NCBI GenBank assembly: GCA_963840425.1
Contig: CAWIYZ010000022.1
Location: 86,633 to 150,632 of the forward strand
Reading direction: 5' to 3'
Origin: CADEFX01 sp963840425
GTDB lineage: Bacteria; Pseudomonadota; Alphaproteobacteria; Rhizobiales; Hyphomicrobiaceae
DNA length: 64,000 nt
Shown: positions 1 through 8,223 of the stretch, one piece after another
Layout of the letters: every line of letters starts with the position of its first letter
Position numbering within the stretch: position 1 is the stretch's first letter
Notes under the pieces: model-generated
The model's database searches: none
The model's input: the letters and a program-made list of their open reading frames with translations, nothing else
Told to the model about the DNA's origin: nothing
Program-made: the position numbers and the translations under genes

Positions 1-209
1 ACAATTGCGCATACACCCAGTGCTGCCGCCCGAGCCCTCACCAGACTGCTCCTCATGCTTTGCGCCCCTCACCAAGCCCCGCCCGGGCAGAACCGACCCC
101 GCGCCGGCCCATTTGCATAGGACGACATCTACCAGTGTCGCGCACCAGATGTCTCCGAGTCTGGCCCCCCATATCGGAGCGCCATCGCTCGACGGGAAAA
201 AGGGCAAAC

Positions 210-1460
210 TTATGGCGCCTTCCTGCCTCGCCCCTTGCCTTTCGCGAGCACTGCGACAATCCCTCGCAGAGTGCGGACCTCCTGTTCCGTCGCACCCATG
301 CGCGTGAACATCGCCCGCAGGTTTTGCATCATGGTGGGGCGCTTTTCGGGCGGATTGAAGTAACCCAGCCGCTCCAGCTCCGCTTCGATATGGGCGAAGA
401 AGCCGTCGAGCTCCTCTTTGGTCGCGGGCCGGGTGTCGCCGAGGTTCAAGCCGGAGGCCATCGGCGCCTCGTAGGTGGTGACGCGGCCAAGGGTGGCATT
501 GCCGGACGACTGCATCCACTCGTAGCCCACGAGCAGCACCGCCTGCGCCAGGTTGAGAGAGGCAAAGCGCGAGTTGACGGGAATCATGACGATGGCATCG
601 GCGCGGCTGATCTCGTCGGTCTCCAGGCCGTTGCGCTCGCGCCCGAAGAGAATGCCGCAGCGCTGCCCAGTGGCGATGCGCCCCCGCATCTCGGCCACCG
701 CCTGCTCAGGCGTCAGCACGGGCTTTCTCAGATCGCGCTGGCGCGCGGTGGTCGCGGCGATCCAGTTGAGGTCACCGGTGGCTGCCACGAGCGTATCGAA
801 GGCGCGCGCGCCCTCGACGATGTAGTTGGCGCCGGAGGCGGCGATACGCGCCTTCTCGTTGGGCCAGCCGTCGCGCGGCGCCACCAGCCGCAACTCGTCG
901 AGGCCGAAATTGGCGCAGGCGCGCGCCACCATGCCGATGTTCTCGGCAAGCTGCGGCTCCATCAGAATGACGGCCGGCGTCTCACCCTCGCCGGCGACGG
1001 GAGATCCCTGGATGTGCGCGCGGCGGATGCCGTGCCGCAGCTTACGCAGCACGCGCCGGGCCCAGAACCAATAGTTCTCACCGCTCCAGGTTTTGGCCAG
1101 CGTCTCGAGGCAGGGCGTGTGCAGCACCGTTTCGCCCTGCCCGGTCAGCCGCACCGCGCCCTCGCCCACCACGATCTCATGGTGACGGAGAATGAAATCG
1201 TCGAGAGTGGCAATCCCCTGCGCCTCGGTGCGGCGCTTGCAGCCGGGACAGGTGGCGGCATCGGCCTCGCATCTGAGCTCGGCGCAGTAGGTGAGGACCG
1301 GCTCCAGCGTGTCGCGACCAAGGCCCGGCACGGCGAGCTCGGCCAGTCCGTGATCGATGGTGGCGTTGTGGCAGGCATGCACGACGGCGGCGAGCGCCGG
1401 CCCGCCGCGCGCGATGCGCGGTATGCGGAAGCCTTCAAAGTTGGCGATCTCAATTTTCAC
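210..1460 (-). CDS. trmJ: TrmJ-like SpoU-family RNA 2'-O-methyltransferase with unusual N-terminal extension
   Basis: The C-terminal ~250 residues are a SpoU/TrmH-fold (SPOUT) methyltransferase of the TrmJ type, which methylates the 2'-OH of tRNA position 32 using AdoMet. Visible motifs are ILMEPQLAENIGMVARA, LRLVAPRDGWPN, GILFGRERNGL and VMIPVNSRFASLNLAQAV, which form the knotted cofactor site. The ~160 residues before this are not part of usual TrmJ (about 250 aa). They are GC3-rich and read like real coding sequence, with four cysteines spaced as C-x4-C-x6-C-x2-C that could bind zinc. The GTG at 1460 is the start chosen because the reading frame upstream of it looks non-coding. No clear Shine-Dalgarno sequence was found. 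A GTG at about 1052 would give a normal-length TrmJ. The methyltransferase call is secure; the start is not. Confidence 0.8.
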   Translation of the reverse strand: MKIEIANFEGFRIPRIARGGPALAAVVHACHNATIDHGLAELAVPGLGRDTLEPVLTYCAELRCEADAATCPGCKRRTEAQGIATLDDFILRHHEIVVGEGAVRLTGQGETVLHTPCLETLAKTWSGENYWFWARRVLRKLRHGIRRAHIQGSPVAGEGETPAVILMEPQLAENIGMVARACANFGLDELRLVAPRDGWPNEKARIAASGANYIVEGARAFDTLVAATGDLNWIAATTARQRDLRKPVLTPEQAVAEMRGRIATGQRCGILFGRERNGLETDEISRADAIVMIPVNSRFASLNLAQAVLLVGYEWMQSSGNATLGRVTTYEAPMASGLNLGDTRPATKEELDGFFAHIEAELERLGYFNPPEKRPTMMQNLRAMFTRMGATEQEVRTLRGIVAVLAKGKGRGRKAP

Positions 1461-1624
1461 GCAGAAAACCCAGCGCCTCGCATGGACTACGGTATCCCTT
1501 AGCCGGGGTGGCCGGGAGCAGCAACGGCGGCCGTATTTCCTGGTGAGCCAGGGGAAGCGCACTGCTGCAACAAAATCAGGGACACTCGAGATGTGGCTCT
1601 GGCTGAGGACACCACTCACGCGGC

Positions 1625-1687
1625 TAGAGCGCGATCGGCTCATATGGAAGCACTGCAGCTTCCATATGAGCCGTGAATCGCACTCTA
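1625..1687. repeat. Large intergenic palindrome A (RIME-like hairpin)
   Basis: A perfect 15-bp inverted repeat (1637-1651 with 1658-1672, loop ACTGCA) is extended outward by GCGAT/ATCGC and by terminal TAGAG/CTCTA. It resembles the dispersed intergenic mosaic palindromes of rhizobial genomes, which share TAGAGC-type ends. It lacks a T-tract, so a simple terminator role is less likely. Confidence 0.75.
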
Positions 1688-1698
1688 AATGTTAGGTG

Positions 1699-1761
1699 TA
1701 GAGCAGATTCACGCTCCAGATGGATCGCGAATGCGATTCCATCTGAAACGATCCTGCTCTA
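1699..1761. repeat. Large intergenic palindrome B, same family as A
   Basis: TAGAGCAG at 1699-1706 pairs with CTGCTCTA at 1754-1761. An inner stem pairs CAGATGGA (1717-1724) with TCCATCTG (1738-1745), then TCGC with GCGA around a GAAT loop. Size and terminal sequence match the palindrome 11 bp to its left, so the two form a tandem pair of the same element class. Confidence 0.7.
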
Positions 1762-1820
1762 GGCTGCGTGCACGGGCAGAAGCGCAAAGCTCGCCCGGTC
1801 TGTCTCAGGGAGGACACCCC

Positions 1821-2933
1821 ATGCACATGGTCGTCTGTCGGACCGCGGCGCTCGCCGTGGCAGTCAGCAGTACGTTGCTGTTGGGCGCGCCGACGCTCGC
1901 TCAGCAAACCCGCAGTCTCGTCATGCAATCGGCGGTGCCCCCGACCGCCACCTCGCAGGAGGGCTTCAAGTTTTTCGCCGATAGGGTCGACAAGTTGACT
2001 GGCGGCAGCCTGAAGATCGATGCCTTGCCGGGCGGGACAATCGTTCCGCCGTTCGAGATCCTCGATGCCGCCCACAAGAAGGTGATCGATGGCGCCTACG
2101 GCATCTCCTATTGGTGGTTCGGCAAGAGCAAGGCGGCGACGCTGTTCTCCAATACGCCTGCCGGCATCGCCGGCATGGACGCCATCGACTTCATCGGCTG
2201 GTTGTTCGAGGCCGGCGGATTGGAGCTGTGGAACGAGTTCTACCAGAAGGAGATCAAGCTCAACCTGGTGGCGTTCCCGATCATCCCGCCGAGCCCGCAG
2301 GCGCTCGGCTGGTTCAAGCGCCCGATCAAGGATCTCGCCGACTTCAGAGGCATGAAGTGCCGCCAGACCGGCATCGTGGCCGAGCTCTACGCCAAGATGG
2401 GCATGGCCGTCGTCAACATGCCGGGCGGCGAGATCCTCCCGGCGGCCGAGCGCGGCACCATCGATTGCGCCGAGTGGGTCGGAGGCATCGAGGATCTGCG
2501 GCTCGGGCTGCACACGGTCTGGAAGTACCACTACACGCCCGGCATGCACGAAAGCGCCTCGGTCGGCGAGCTGGCGATCAACAAGGACGTGTGGGACAGC
2601 CTCCCGCCGCAGAACAGGGAAGCGATCAAGTCGGCCACCATGGAGACCTTCCTGCGCTGGTGGGCGAGCTGGCAGAAGCAGAACGCTGACGCCATCGAGG
2701 AGTTCGCGACCAAGCACGGCGTCAAGCTGCTGACCACGCCGCCGGAGATCAACCTCGCCTTCCTCAAAACGTGGGACGAGTTTGCCGCCGCCGAGTCGGC
2801 CAAGAGCCCGTTCTTCAAGAAGGTCTACGACTCGCAAAGGGCCTACGCAGCAAAGGTGGTGCCGGCCAAGCGCTTCATGTTTCCGCCCTACGCGCTGCAG
2901 GCCGACTACTACTTCCCGCCGGCCACGAGGTAG
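1821..2933 (+). CDS. TRAP transporter substrate-binding protein (DctP family)
   Basis: This 370-residue periplasmic protein captures an organic acid-type ligand for a tripartite ATP-independent periplasmic transporter. The start is the ATG at 1821, preceded by GGAGG 7-8 nt upstream. A Sec signal peptide (hydrophobic core about residues 8-24, cleavage near TLAQ) follows. Family features include the PGGEILPAAERGTIDCAEWVG region, where the conserved ligand-contacting segment lies, and a C-terminal helix ending FPPYALQADYYFPPATR. The length is normal for DctP/mannitol-chloroaromatic TRAP receptors. No TRAP membrane subunits (DctQM) are adjacent, so the ligand cannot be deduced and the permease must be elsewhere. 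A degenerate second copy of its 3' end lies 0.4 kb downstream. Confidence 0.9.
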   Translation: MHMVVCRTAALAVAVSSTLLLGAPTLAQQTRSLVMQSAVPPTATSQEGFKFFADRVDKLTGGSLKIDALPGGTIVPPFEILDAAHKKVIDGAYGISYWWFGKSKAATLFSNTPAGIAGMDAIDFIGWLFEAGGLELWNEFYQKEIKLNLVAFPIIPPSPQALGWFKRPIKDLADFRGMKCRQTGIVAELYAKMGMAVVNMPGGEILPAAERGTIDCAEWVGGIEDLRLGLHTVWKYHYTPGMHESASVGELAINKDVWDSLPPQNREAIKSATMETFLRWWASWQKQNADAIEEFATKHGVKLLTTPPEINLAFLKTWDEFAAAESAKSPFFKKVYDSQRAYAAKVVPAKRFMFPPYALQADYYFPPATR

Positions 2934-2944
2934 CTCAAAGCAGA

Positions 2945-2968
2945 AAGGGCGGCTGCGGCCGCCCTTCT
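2945..2968 (+). terminator. Intrinsic terminator of the TRAP receptor gene
   Basis: A 9-bp GC-rich stem AAGGGCGGC / GCCGCCCTT with a TGCG tetraloop sits 12 nt after the stop codon and is followed by a short pyrimidine run. Confidence 0.8.
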
Positions 2969-3097
2969 CGTTACGCCGGGACAAAGGCACGCCAATTCGA
3001 TCCTGCGCGGCCGCCAGATGAAGCGTTGGTTTCGCGGCTGAAGCTGAATTTGTTCGTTGGCAGATGTTTGCATTACGAATGCGGATGGGAGGAAAAC

Positions 3098-3334
3098 GTG
3101 AAGCTCCAGCTAGTCACTTCGGTCGCGGCGGTTCTTGCGGCATCTTTACCCGCGCAGGAGGCGCAGGCGTACACGTGCAGCCAGCACTACGATGCGTGTT
3201 TGGGATATGGCCACGGTTCAACCATTTGCAGCTGCGCAAGACGCATCTGCGCGGCGAAGGTCGGACCAACCGGGGACGCTGGTCCTAAGTGGAACTGGAT
3301 CGCTGGAATCAATGGCTGCTGGAAGAAGAAGTAG
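3098..3334 (+). CDS. Small secreted cysteine-rich protein of unknown function
   Basis: The product is 78 residues. The start is GTG at 3098 because GGAGG lies 5 nt upstream. An N-terminal Sec signal peptide (MKLQLVTSV... to AQA) would leave a mature protein of about 54 residues. It carries six cysteines, four of them in the pattern C-x6-C followed by CSC near the middle, plus WNW and a basic KKK tail. I recognise no family. It sits between the TRAP receptor gene and a decayed duplicate of that gene's 3' end, so it lies inside, or was captured by, a local duplication. Disulfide-bonded periplasmic function is an inference only. Confidence 0.6.
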   Translation: MKLQLVTSVAAVLAASLPAQEAQAYTCSQHYDACLGYGHGSTICSCARRICAAKVGPTGDAGPKWNWIAGINGCWKKK

Positions 3335-3336
3335 TT

Positions 3337-3464
3337 CCCTCTTCAAGCAGGTCTAGGACTCGCAGAAGGCGTATGCCGCCAAGGCAATGCCGGCGAAGCG
3401 CTTCATGTTCCCGCCCTAAGCGCTACGGGCCGACTACTACTTCGCACCGGCCATGACGAGGTAG
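3337..3464 (+). pseudogene. Decayed duplicate of the TRAP receptor 3' end
   Basis: The nucleotide sequence closely follows the last ~120 bases of the TRAP receptor gene (about 2808-2933). Read in the matching frame it gives LFKQV*DSQKAYAAKAMPAKRFMFPP*ALRADYYF. Two conserved tyrosine codons have become stops (TAC to TAG and TAC to TAA), and a few residues are added near the end. The downstream terminator hairpin is duplicated as well. There is no upstream part of the gene, so this is a remnant. Confidence 0.8.
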
Positions 3465-3474
3465 CTCAAAGCAG

Positions 3475-3496
3475 AAGGGCGGCCACGGCTGCCCTT
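3475..3496 (+). terminator. Duplicated terminator hairpin
   Basis: AAGGGCGGC(C)/G(GC)TGCCCTT is a copy of the hairpin at 2945-2968, following the receptor remnant. It may also stop transcription arriving from the opposite-strand MFS gene. Confidence 0.55.
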
Positions 3497-3551
3497 CAAT
3501 GGGCTATCTGCCAGCGGAGCGAGTCGCGAAACGCTGGATGCAGGTGCCGAC

Positions 3552-4791
3552 TTAAGCCGTTGGAGGCGGTGCGGGCCGGAACCACCAAAGGGCAAGCGGA
3601 CCGAACAAGCTGCTCGTTGCCATGACAACAAATGCAAGCAGCCAGCCCGACTGCGTGCTCATTCCGCCGCCGGCGTCGAGCGCCACACCGACCGCCCAAC
3701 CTCCCGCCGCCGACAGGCCAAAGCCTACCGTGGAATGGAGCGCCATCGTGGCGCCGCGGTAGGCCGGATCGGCGCTGGCGGACATGCCGGATGTGAGCGC
3801 GCCGGAGTCGGCGGGGATGGCGAGGGAATAGACGAGCAACAGGGCGAGCAGCATTTCGGGCGCCGCGCCGGTGGCGAGCCCGATGAGCGATGGCAATCGC
3901 ACCCGCAATGCACATGATGCAAGCAATCACGCGCTGCCGGCCGATAGCGGATGGCCGCCTCGTTGCCGATGATGCTGGCCGGCATCGCCAGCACCGCGGC
4001 GATGACACTGACGGCGATCGGCTCGAGCACCGCCGAGCCGCCATTGCGCGCTGCAATGTAGGTCCAAAAGGCGACGATCCAGGTGCGCAGCGCGTACAGC
4101 TCGAAGCAATGCGCGCCGTAGCCGAGCACGTAGCCGAGCGCCAGCCGGTTGCGAAAAACAGGCTTGAAGTCGAACAGCGGCCTGGACAAGGACTTCACCT
4201 GCACGGGAGCCATGGCCAGGGCGGCTGCGATCATCGCCAGCGGGCCGAGCGCGGTCAGATAGAATGCCGCGCGCCAACCCAAGATATCGGCCGCAAGCTG
4301 CGCAATCAGGAACGAAAGACCGACGCCGAAGGAGAATGTTGCCGTGTACAGCGTCACGCTGCGCGAGATGTCGCCCGGACCCAGCCGATCGGTCAGCGCC
4401 TTGAGGCCCGGCATGTAGGCACCGGCGAAGCCGATGCCGGCCAGTCCCCAAATGCAGGATGGCGGACAGCAGATCGTTGGCGAACAGCCCGAATGCGAAG
4501 GTGGCAATCGCGCTCACCGCCGAGCCGGTCAACAGAACGATGCGCGCATCCATGCGGTCGGTGAGGGTTGCCAGCACCGGCACGGCCAGCATGTAGCCGA
4601 TGGCGAACGAGCTTGCCATCAGGCCAGCCTCGCTCGCGCTCAGATTGCCAGAGCGGGATCAGGTGCTGGGCCATCACCGCCGGCACGACGACGTGCGGCA
4701 ACAGGTTCCCGACCTGGCCAACGCACATCGCGGCAACGAGCGCGCGGCCGCTCAGTCCAGCCGAATGCGTCATCCCTCGAGCACCGATCAT
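3552..4791 (-). pseudogene. MFS efflux permease, multiply frameshifted, divergent from the ars operon
   Basis: Conceptual repair gives a ~410-residue 12-helix Major Facilitator Superfamily permease, from MIGARGMTHSAGLSG through LATLTDRMDARIVLLTG (the loop 2-3 motif) to LALWWFRPAPPPTA. The reading frame changes at least four times by single nucleotides: near 4645, 4450, 3940 and 3905. For example, the frame carrying MAQHLIPLWQ must shift to reach LSASEAGLMASS. The start at 4791 has a strong GAGGGAGG Shine-Dalgarno. It is divergent from arsR and shares its control region, which suggests an arsenic-linked exporter before it decayed. No intact product is expected. Confidence 0.85.
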
Positions 4792-4821
4792 GCTATCGCC
4801 TCCCTCGCGTCCACGGCGTAC

Positions 4822-4860
4822 TTGACAAATCATACATCATTTCGATAATCGTTGAAATAT
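4822..4860 (+). promoter_or_regulatory. ars promoter with overlapping dyad operator
   Basis: TTGACA at 4822-4827 and GATAAT at 4844-4849 are 16 nt apart, a good sigma-70-type promoter. An inverted repeat ATTTC...GAAAT with an inner CGATAATCG palindrome covers the -10 element, where an ArsR repressor would block RNA polymerase. The site lies between arsR and the divergent MFS gene, so it could control both. Confidence 0.65.
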
Positions 4861-4866
4861 GGACAA

Positions 4867-5217
4867 ATGGATGCCGTTGCAGCGCTCGCGGCACTCGCCC
4901 AGGAGCATCGGCTGGAAGTCTACCGGCTGCTGGTGAAGGCCGGGCCCGAAGGCATGGCGGCCGGCGAGGTCGCCGATGCGCTCGGGATCGCCCCCAACAC
5001 ACTGTCGTTTCACTTCGACCGCCTGCGTCACGCCGGGCTCGTGAGCGTCGCGCGCCAGGGCCGCTCGCTGATCTATGCGGCGCGCTACGAGACCATGAAC
5101 AACCTGCTCGGCTACCTGACCGAGAACTGCTGTGGCGGAAAACCGGAGCTGTGCGCGCCCGCCGCCTGCCCGCCCGCCAAATCGTCCCGCAATCGCAAGA
5201 AGGAGACCGTCAGATGA
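4867..5217 (+). CDS. arsR: ArsR-family metalloregulatory repressor
   Basis: This 116-residue winged-helix repressor is expected to leave its operator on binding arsenite or another thiophilic metalloid. The winged-helix part (LAALAQEHRLEVYRLL, then GIAPNTLSFHFDRLRHAGLV) is typical. The C-terminal tail holds clustered cysteines (NCCGG, then CAPAAC), which are candidate As(III) ligands at the place used by some ArsR subtypes. ATG 4867 is chosen over a TTG at 4852 because the promoter -10 ends at 4849. It is the only intact gene of the locus. Its stop overlaps the next start (ATGA), so translation is coupled to arsI. Confidence 0.88.
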   Translation: MDAVAALAALAQEHRLEVYRLLVKAGPEGMAAGEVADALGIAPNTLSFHFDRLRHAGLVSVARQGRSLIYAARYETMNNLLGYLTENCCGGKPELCAPAACPPAKSSRNRKKETVR

Positions 5218-5649
5218 AACGCCTGCACGTCCATGTCGCCGTGGACGATCTCGACACGGCCATTGGTTTCTATTCGACGCTGTTCGCAGCCGAGCCGAGC
5301 GTCGTGAAGCCCGACTACGCCAAGTGGATGCTCGACGACCCGCGCGTCAACTTCGCCATCTCGATGCGCGGCGCCAAGACCGGCTTGAACCATCTGGGCA
5401 TCCAGGTGGAGAGCGAGAGCGAGCTGGCCGAGGTCTATGGGCGGCTGAAGCAAGCCGACGCGGCCGGTGCTCGAGGAAGGCAAGACCACGTGCTGCTATG
5501 CGCAGTCGGAGAAGTCGTGGATCGACGATCCGGCCGGTATCTCCTGGGAAACGTTCCTGACGACGGGTGAGTCCACGAGCTACGGCACGTCGAAGCCGGA
5601 GAGCGTCAGGCTTGCCGACATGCAATGCTGCGAAGGGCAGCGCTCGTGA
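5214..5649 (+). pseudogene. arsI: ArsI-type glyoxalase-fold C-As lyase, one frameshift
   Basis: The product would be a vicinal-oxygen-chelate protein of the ArsI/CadI type, which cleaves the carbon-arsenic bond of trivalent methylarsenicals. The first part (MKRLHVHVAVDDLDTAIGFY, metal-binding GLNHLGIQVES) and the second part (VLEEGKTTCCYAQSEKSW with the vicinal Cys pair) are in different frames. They join at about 5460-5466, where one extra G (GCGGCC in place of GCGCC) breaks the gene. The start overlaps the arsR stop and has AAGGAGA upstream. The start of arsC overlaps its end (GTGA). Confidence 0.82.
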
Positions 5650-6169
5650 CGACGCCGTTCAACGTGCTGTTCCTGTGCACGGGAAACTCAGCGCGCTCGA
5701 TCATGGCCGAAGCGATCCTGCGCAAGGACGGGCACGGGCGCTTTCCCGCCTTCTCGGCCGGAAGCATGCCCAAAGGTGCCGTCAATCCGTTCGCGCTCAA
5801 GGTGCTCAGGAGCTACGGCTATCCGATCGAAGGACTGACATCCAAGAGCTGGGAGGTGCTCGCCGCTGCGGATGCACCGAGGATGGATTTCGTGCTGACC
5901 GTCTGCGACAACGCGGCGGGTGAGACCTGTCCGCTTTGGCCGGGGCAGCCGATCACGGCGCATTGGGGCATCGAGGATCCGGCAGCCGTCGAAGGCAGCG
6001 ACATCGACAAGGAGCGCGCGTTCGTCACGGCGTTCCGCTACCTCAAGAACCGCGTCTCGCTGCTCGCCAGCCTGCCGGTGACCTCGCTGAGCCGGCTGGC
6101 GCTGCGAGCAAGCTGCAAGAGATCGGCCGCATCGACGGAGCGACTGCAAAGAGCGCAAAGGTCGCTTGA
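5646..6169 (+). pseudogene. arsC: Arsenate reductase ArsC (thioredoxin-coupled type), 3' frameshift
   Basis: This is a low-molecular-weight-phosphatase-fold arsenate reductase, with the P-loop CTGNSARS near residues 11-18, DxAPRMDFVLTVCDNAAGETCP carrying resolving cysteines, and AHWGIEDPA. The frame is intact through SLPVTSLSRLAL, then slips by one nucleotide near 6105. The expected C-terminal helix SKLQEIGRIDGATAKSAKVA continues in another frame to the stop at 6167-6169. Without repair the frame runs on far into the aquaporin gene. The catalytic core is complete, so partial activity cannot be excluded. Confidence 0.75.
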
Positions 6170-6893
6170 TGAGTGCGTTCTCGCAGCGGCAGCGGCTTCT
6201 TGCGGAAGCGCTCGGGACCGCCCTGCTGCTCGCCACCGTGATCGGCTCGGGCATCATGGGCGAGCGGCTGGCTGGCGGCAACGTCGCCATCGCCCTGCTC
6301 GGCAACACGCTAGCGACCGGAGCGATGCTCGTCGTGCTCATCACGATGCTCGGGCCGATTTCGGGCGCGCACTTCAATCCGGCCGTGACCGGCGTTTTCT
6401 GGCTGCGGAAGGAAATCGGGTCCGCAGACGCGCTGGCCTACGTCGCGGTTCAGGTCGCGGCCGCGATTGTCGGCGTCTGGGCTGCCCATCTCATGTTCGA
6501 GGAGAGCCTGCTGCAGCTTTCGACCAAGGCGCGTGCGGGCCCCTCCCAGTGGTTCTCCGAATCCGTCGCCGCGTTCGGGCTGATCTCGACAATCCTGCTG
6601 ACATTGCGGACGAGCCCCGGCAGCGTGCCGACCTCGGTCGGCCTCTACATCACGGCCGCCTACTGGTTCACGGCGTCCACGTCCTTCGCCAACCCCGCGG
6701 TGACGATGGCGCGCGCGCTTTCTCCGACACCTTCGCCGGCATCAGGCCGGTCGATGTCCCAGCGTTCGTGGTGGCGCAACTCGTGGGAGCCGCCGCGGCC
6801 ATGCTCGTTTGCCGGCTGTTGCTGGCCCGATCTGCACGCGGCGCAGCACCGGCCGACACCTCACAAGAGCGCACCCTGCGCCCACTTCCCTAA
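6169..6893 (+). pseudogene. aqpS: AqpS-like aquaglyceroporin of the ars operon, 3' frameshift
   Basis: This MIP-family channel would let As(OH)3 leave the cell after ArsC reduction, as in rhizobial ars operons where AqpS replaces an ArsB pump. Both half-helix signatures are present: GAHFNPAVTG and SFANPAVTMARA. After the second one, a one-base insertion in the GCGCGCGC stretch near 6715 shifts the frame. The last transmembrane helix (DVPAFVVAQLVGAAAAMLVC) lies in the other frame and ends at 6893. The start overlaps the arsC stop (ATGA), confirming a tightly coupled operon. Confidence 0.78.
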
Positions 6894-6955
6894 CGCCGGT
6901 CACGCGGCTATGTTGCGGCGCGACATTTCCTGATGACCGCGCGAGGCAACTTCCC

Positions 6956-8170
6956 ATGCAGAAGATCAAGGTGACCGGCACCGTCGTCGAGCTGGACGGC
7001 GATGAGATGACGCGCATCATCTGGCAGCTGATCAAGGACAAGCTGATCCACCCCTACCTCGATGTGAACCTCGAGTACTACGACCTGGGCGTGGAGGCGC
7101 GCGACAAGACCAACGACCAGATCACCATCGACTCGGCCAACGCCATCAAGAAGCACGGCGTCGGCGTCAAGTGCGCCACCATCACGCCGGACGAGGGCCG
7201 CGTGAAGGAGTTCAACCTGAAAGAGATGTGGCGCTCGCCCAACGGCACCATCCGCAACATTCTGGGCGGCGTGATCTTCCGCGAGCCGATCATCTGCAAG
7301 AACGTGCCGCGCCTGGTGCCAGGCTGGACGCAGCCGATCATCATCGGCCGTCACGCCTATGGCGATCAGTACCGCGCCACCGACTTCAAGTTCCCGGGCA
7401 AGGGCACGCTGTCAATCAAGTTCGTCGGCGAGGACGGCAAGGTGATCGAACGCGAGGTGTTCAAGGCGCCGGGCAGCGGCGTGACGATGGCGATGTACAA
7501 TCTCGACAATTCGATCCGCGAGTTCGCGCGCGCCTCGTTCAACTACGGGCTGTCGCGCAAATATCCGGTCTACCTGTCGACCAAGAACACCATCCTGAAG
7601 CAGTACGACGGCCGCTTCATGGAGCTGTTCCAGGAGATCTTCGACAAGGAGTTCAAGGCCGAGTTCGCCAAGCACAAGCTCACCTACGAGCATCGCTTGA
7701 TCGACGACATGGTCGCCGCCGCGCTCAAGTGGTCGGGCGGCTACGTATGGGCATGCAAGAACTACGACGGCGACGTGCAGTCCGACACGGTGGCGCAGGG
7801 CTTCGGCTCGCTGGGCCTGATGACGAGCGTGCTGATGACGCCCGACGGCCGGACAGTGGAAGCGGAGGCGGCGCACGGCACGGTGACGCGCCACTATCGC
7901 GAGCATCAGAAGGGACGCGAGACCTCGACGAACTCGATGGCCTCGATCTTCGCGTGGACGCGCGGGCTCGCGCATCGCGCCAAGCTCGACAACAACGCCG
8001 AGCTGGCGAAGTTCTCGACCACGCTGGAGAAGGTATGCATCGATACGGTGGAGGCGGGCTTCATGACCAAAGACCTGGCCTTGCTGGTCGGTGACCAGCA
8101 GAAGTGGCTCTCCACCACCGGGTTCCTGGACAAGATCGACGCGAACCTGAAGGCGGCCATGACGGCCTGA
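6956..8170 (+). CDS. icd: NADP-dependent isocitrate dehydrogenase
   Basis: This 404-residue cytosolic TCA enzyme oxidises isocitrate to 2-oxoglutarate and CO2, generating NADPH. It is the eukaryote-like (subfamily II) type common in alphaproteobacteria. It starts MQKIKVTGTVVELDGDEMTR and carries the substrate-phosphate region SPNGTIRNILGGVIFREPI, the Mg/isocitrate aspartates around LIDDMVA and DGDVQSD, and the NADP site AAHGTVTRHYREHQKG. Length and all motifs are normal. Its intact frame beside a decayed ars operon shows that the frameshifts are not a local sequencing problem. Confidence 0.97.
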   Translation: MQKIKVTGTVVELDGDEMTRIIWQLIKDKLIHPYLDVNLEYYDLGVEARDKTNDQITIDSANAIKKHGVGVKCATITPDEGRVKEFNLKEMWRSPNGTIRNILGGVIFREPIICKNVPRLVPGWTQPIIIGRHAYGDQYRATDFKFPGKGTLSIKFVGEDGKVIEREVFKAPGSGVTMAMYNLDNSIREFARASFNYGLSRKYPVYLSTKNTILKQYDGRFMELFQEIFDKEFKAEFAKHKLTYEHRLIDDMVAAALKWSGGYVWACKNYDGDVQSDTVAQGFGSLGLMTSVLMTPDGRTVEAEAAHGTVTRHYREHQKGRETSTNSMASIFAWTRGLAHRAKLDNNAELAKFSTTLEKVCIDTVEAGFMTKDLALLVGDQQKWLSTTGFLDKIDANLKAAMTA

Positions 8171-8223
8171 TGGCAAGAACGGCAAAGCAGAGCAACAGAC
8201 CGACAACCGGGGCGATTAGGCCT

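Noticed and set aside
60..1502. 480-codon plus-strand frame opposite trmJ
   Set aside because: The minus strand contains unmistakable SPOUT methyltransferase motifs, and the plus frame has none.
5625..6893. A 422-residue ArsC-AqpS fusion protein in one open frame
   Set aside because: After the ArsC core the frame is out of phase with the aquaporin N-terminal half, giving meaningless Arg/Ala-rich sequence, and regains only its last helix. It results from two compensating frameshifts, not a real fusion.
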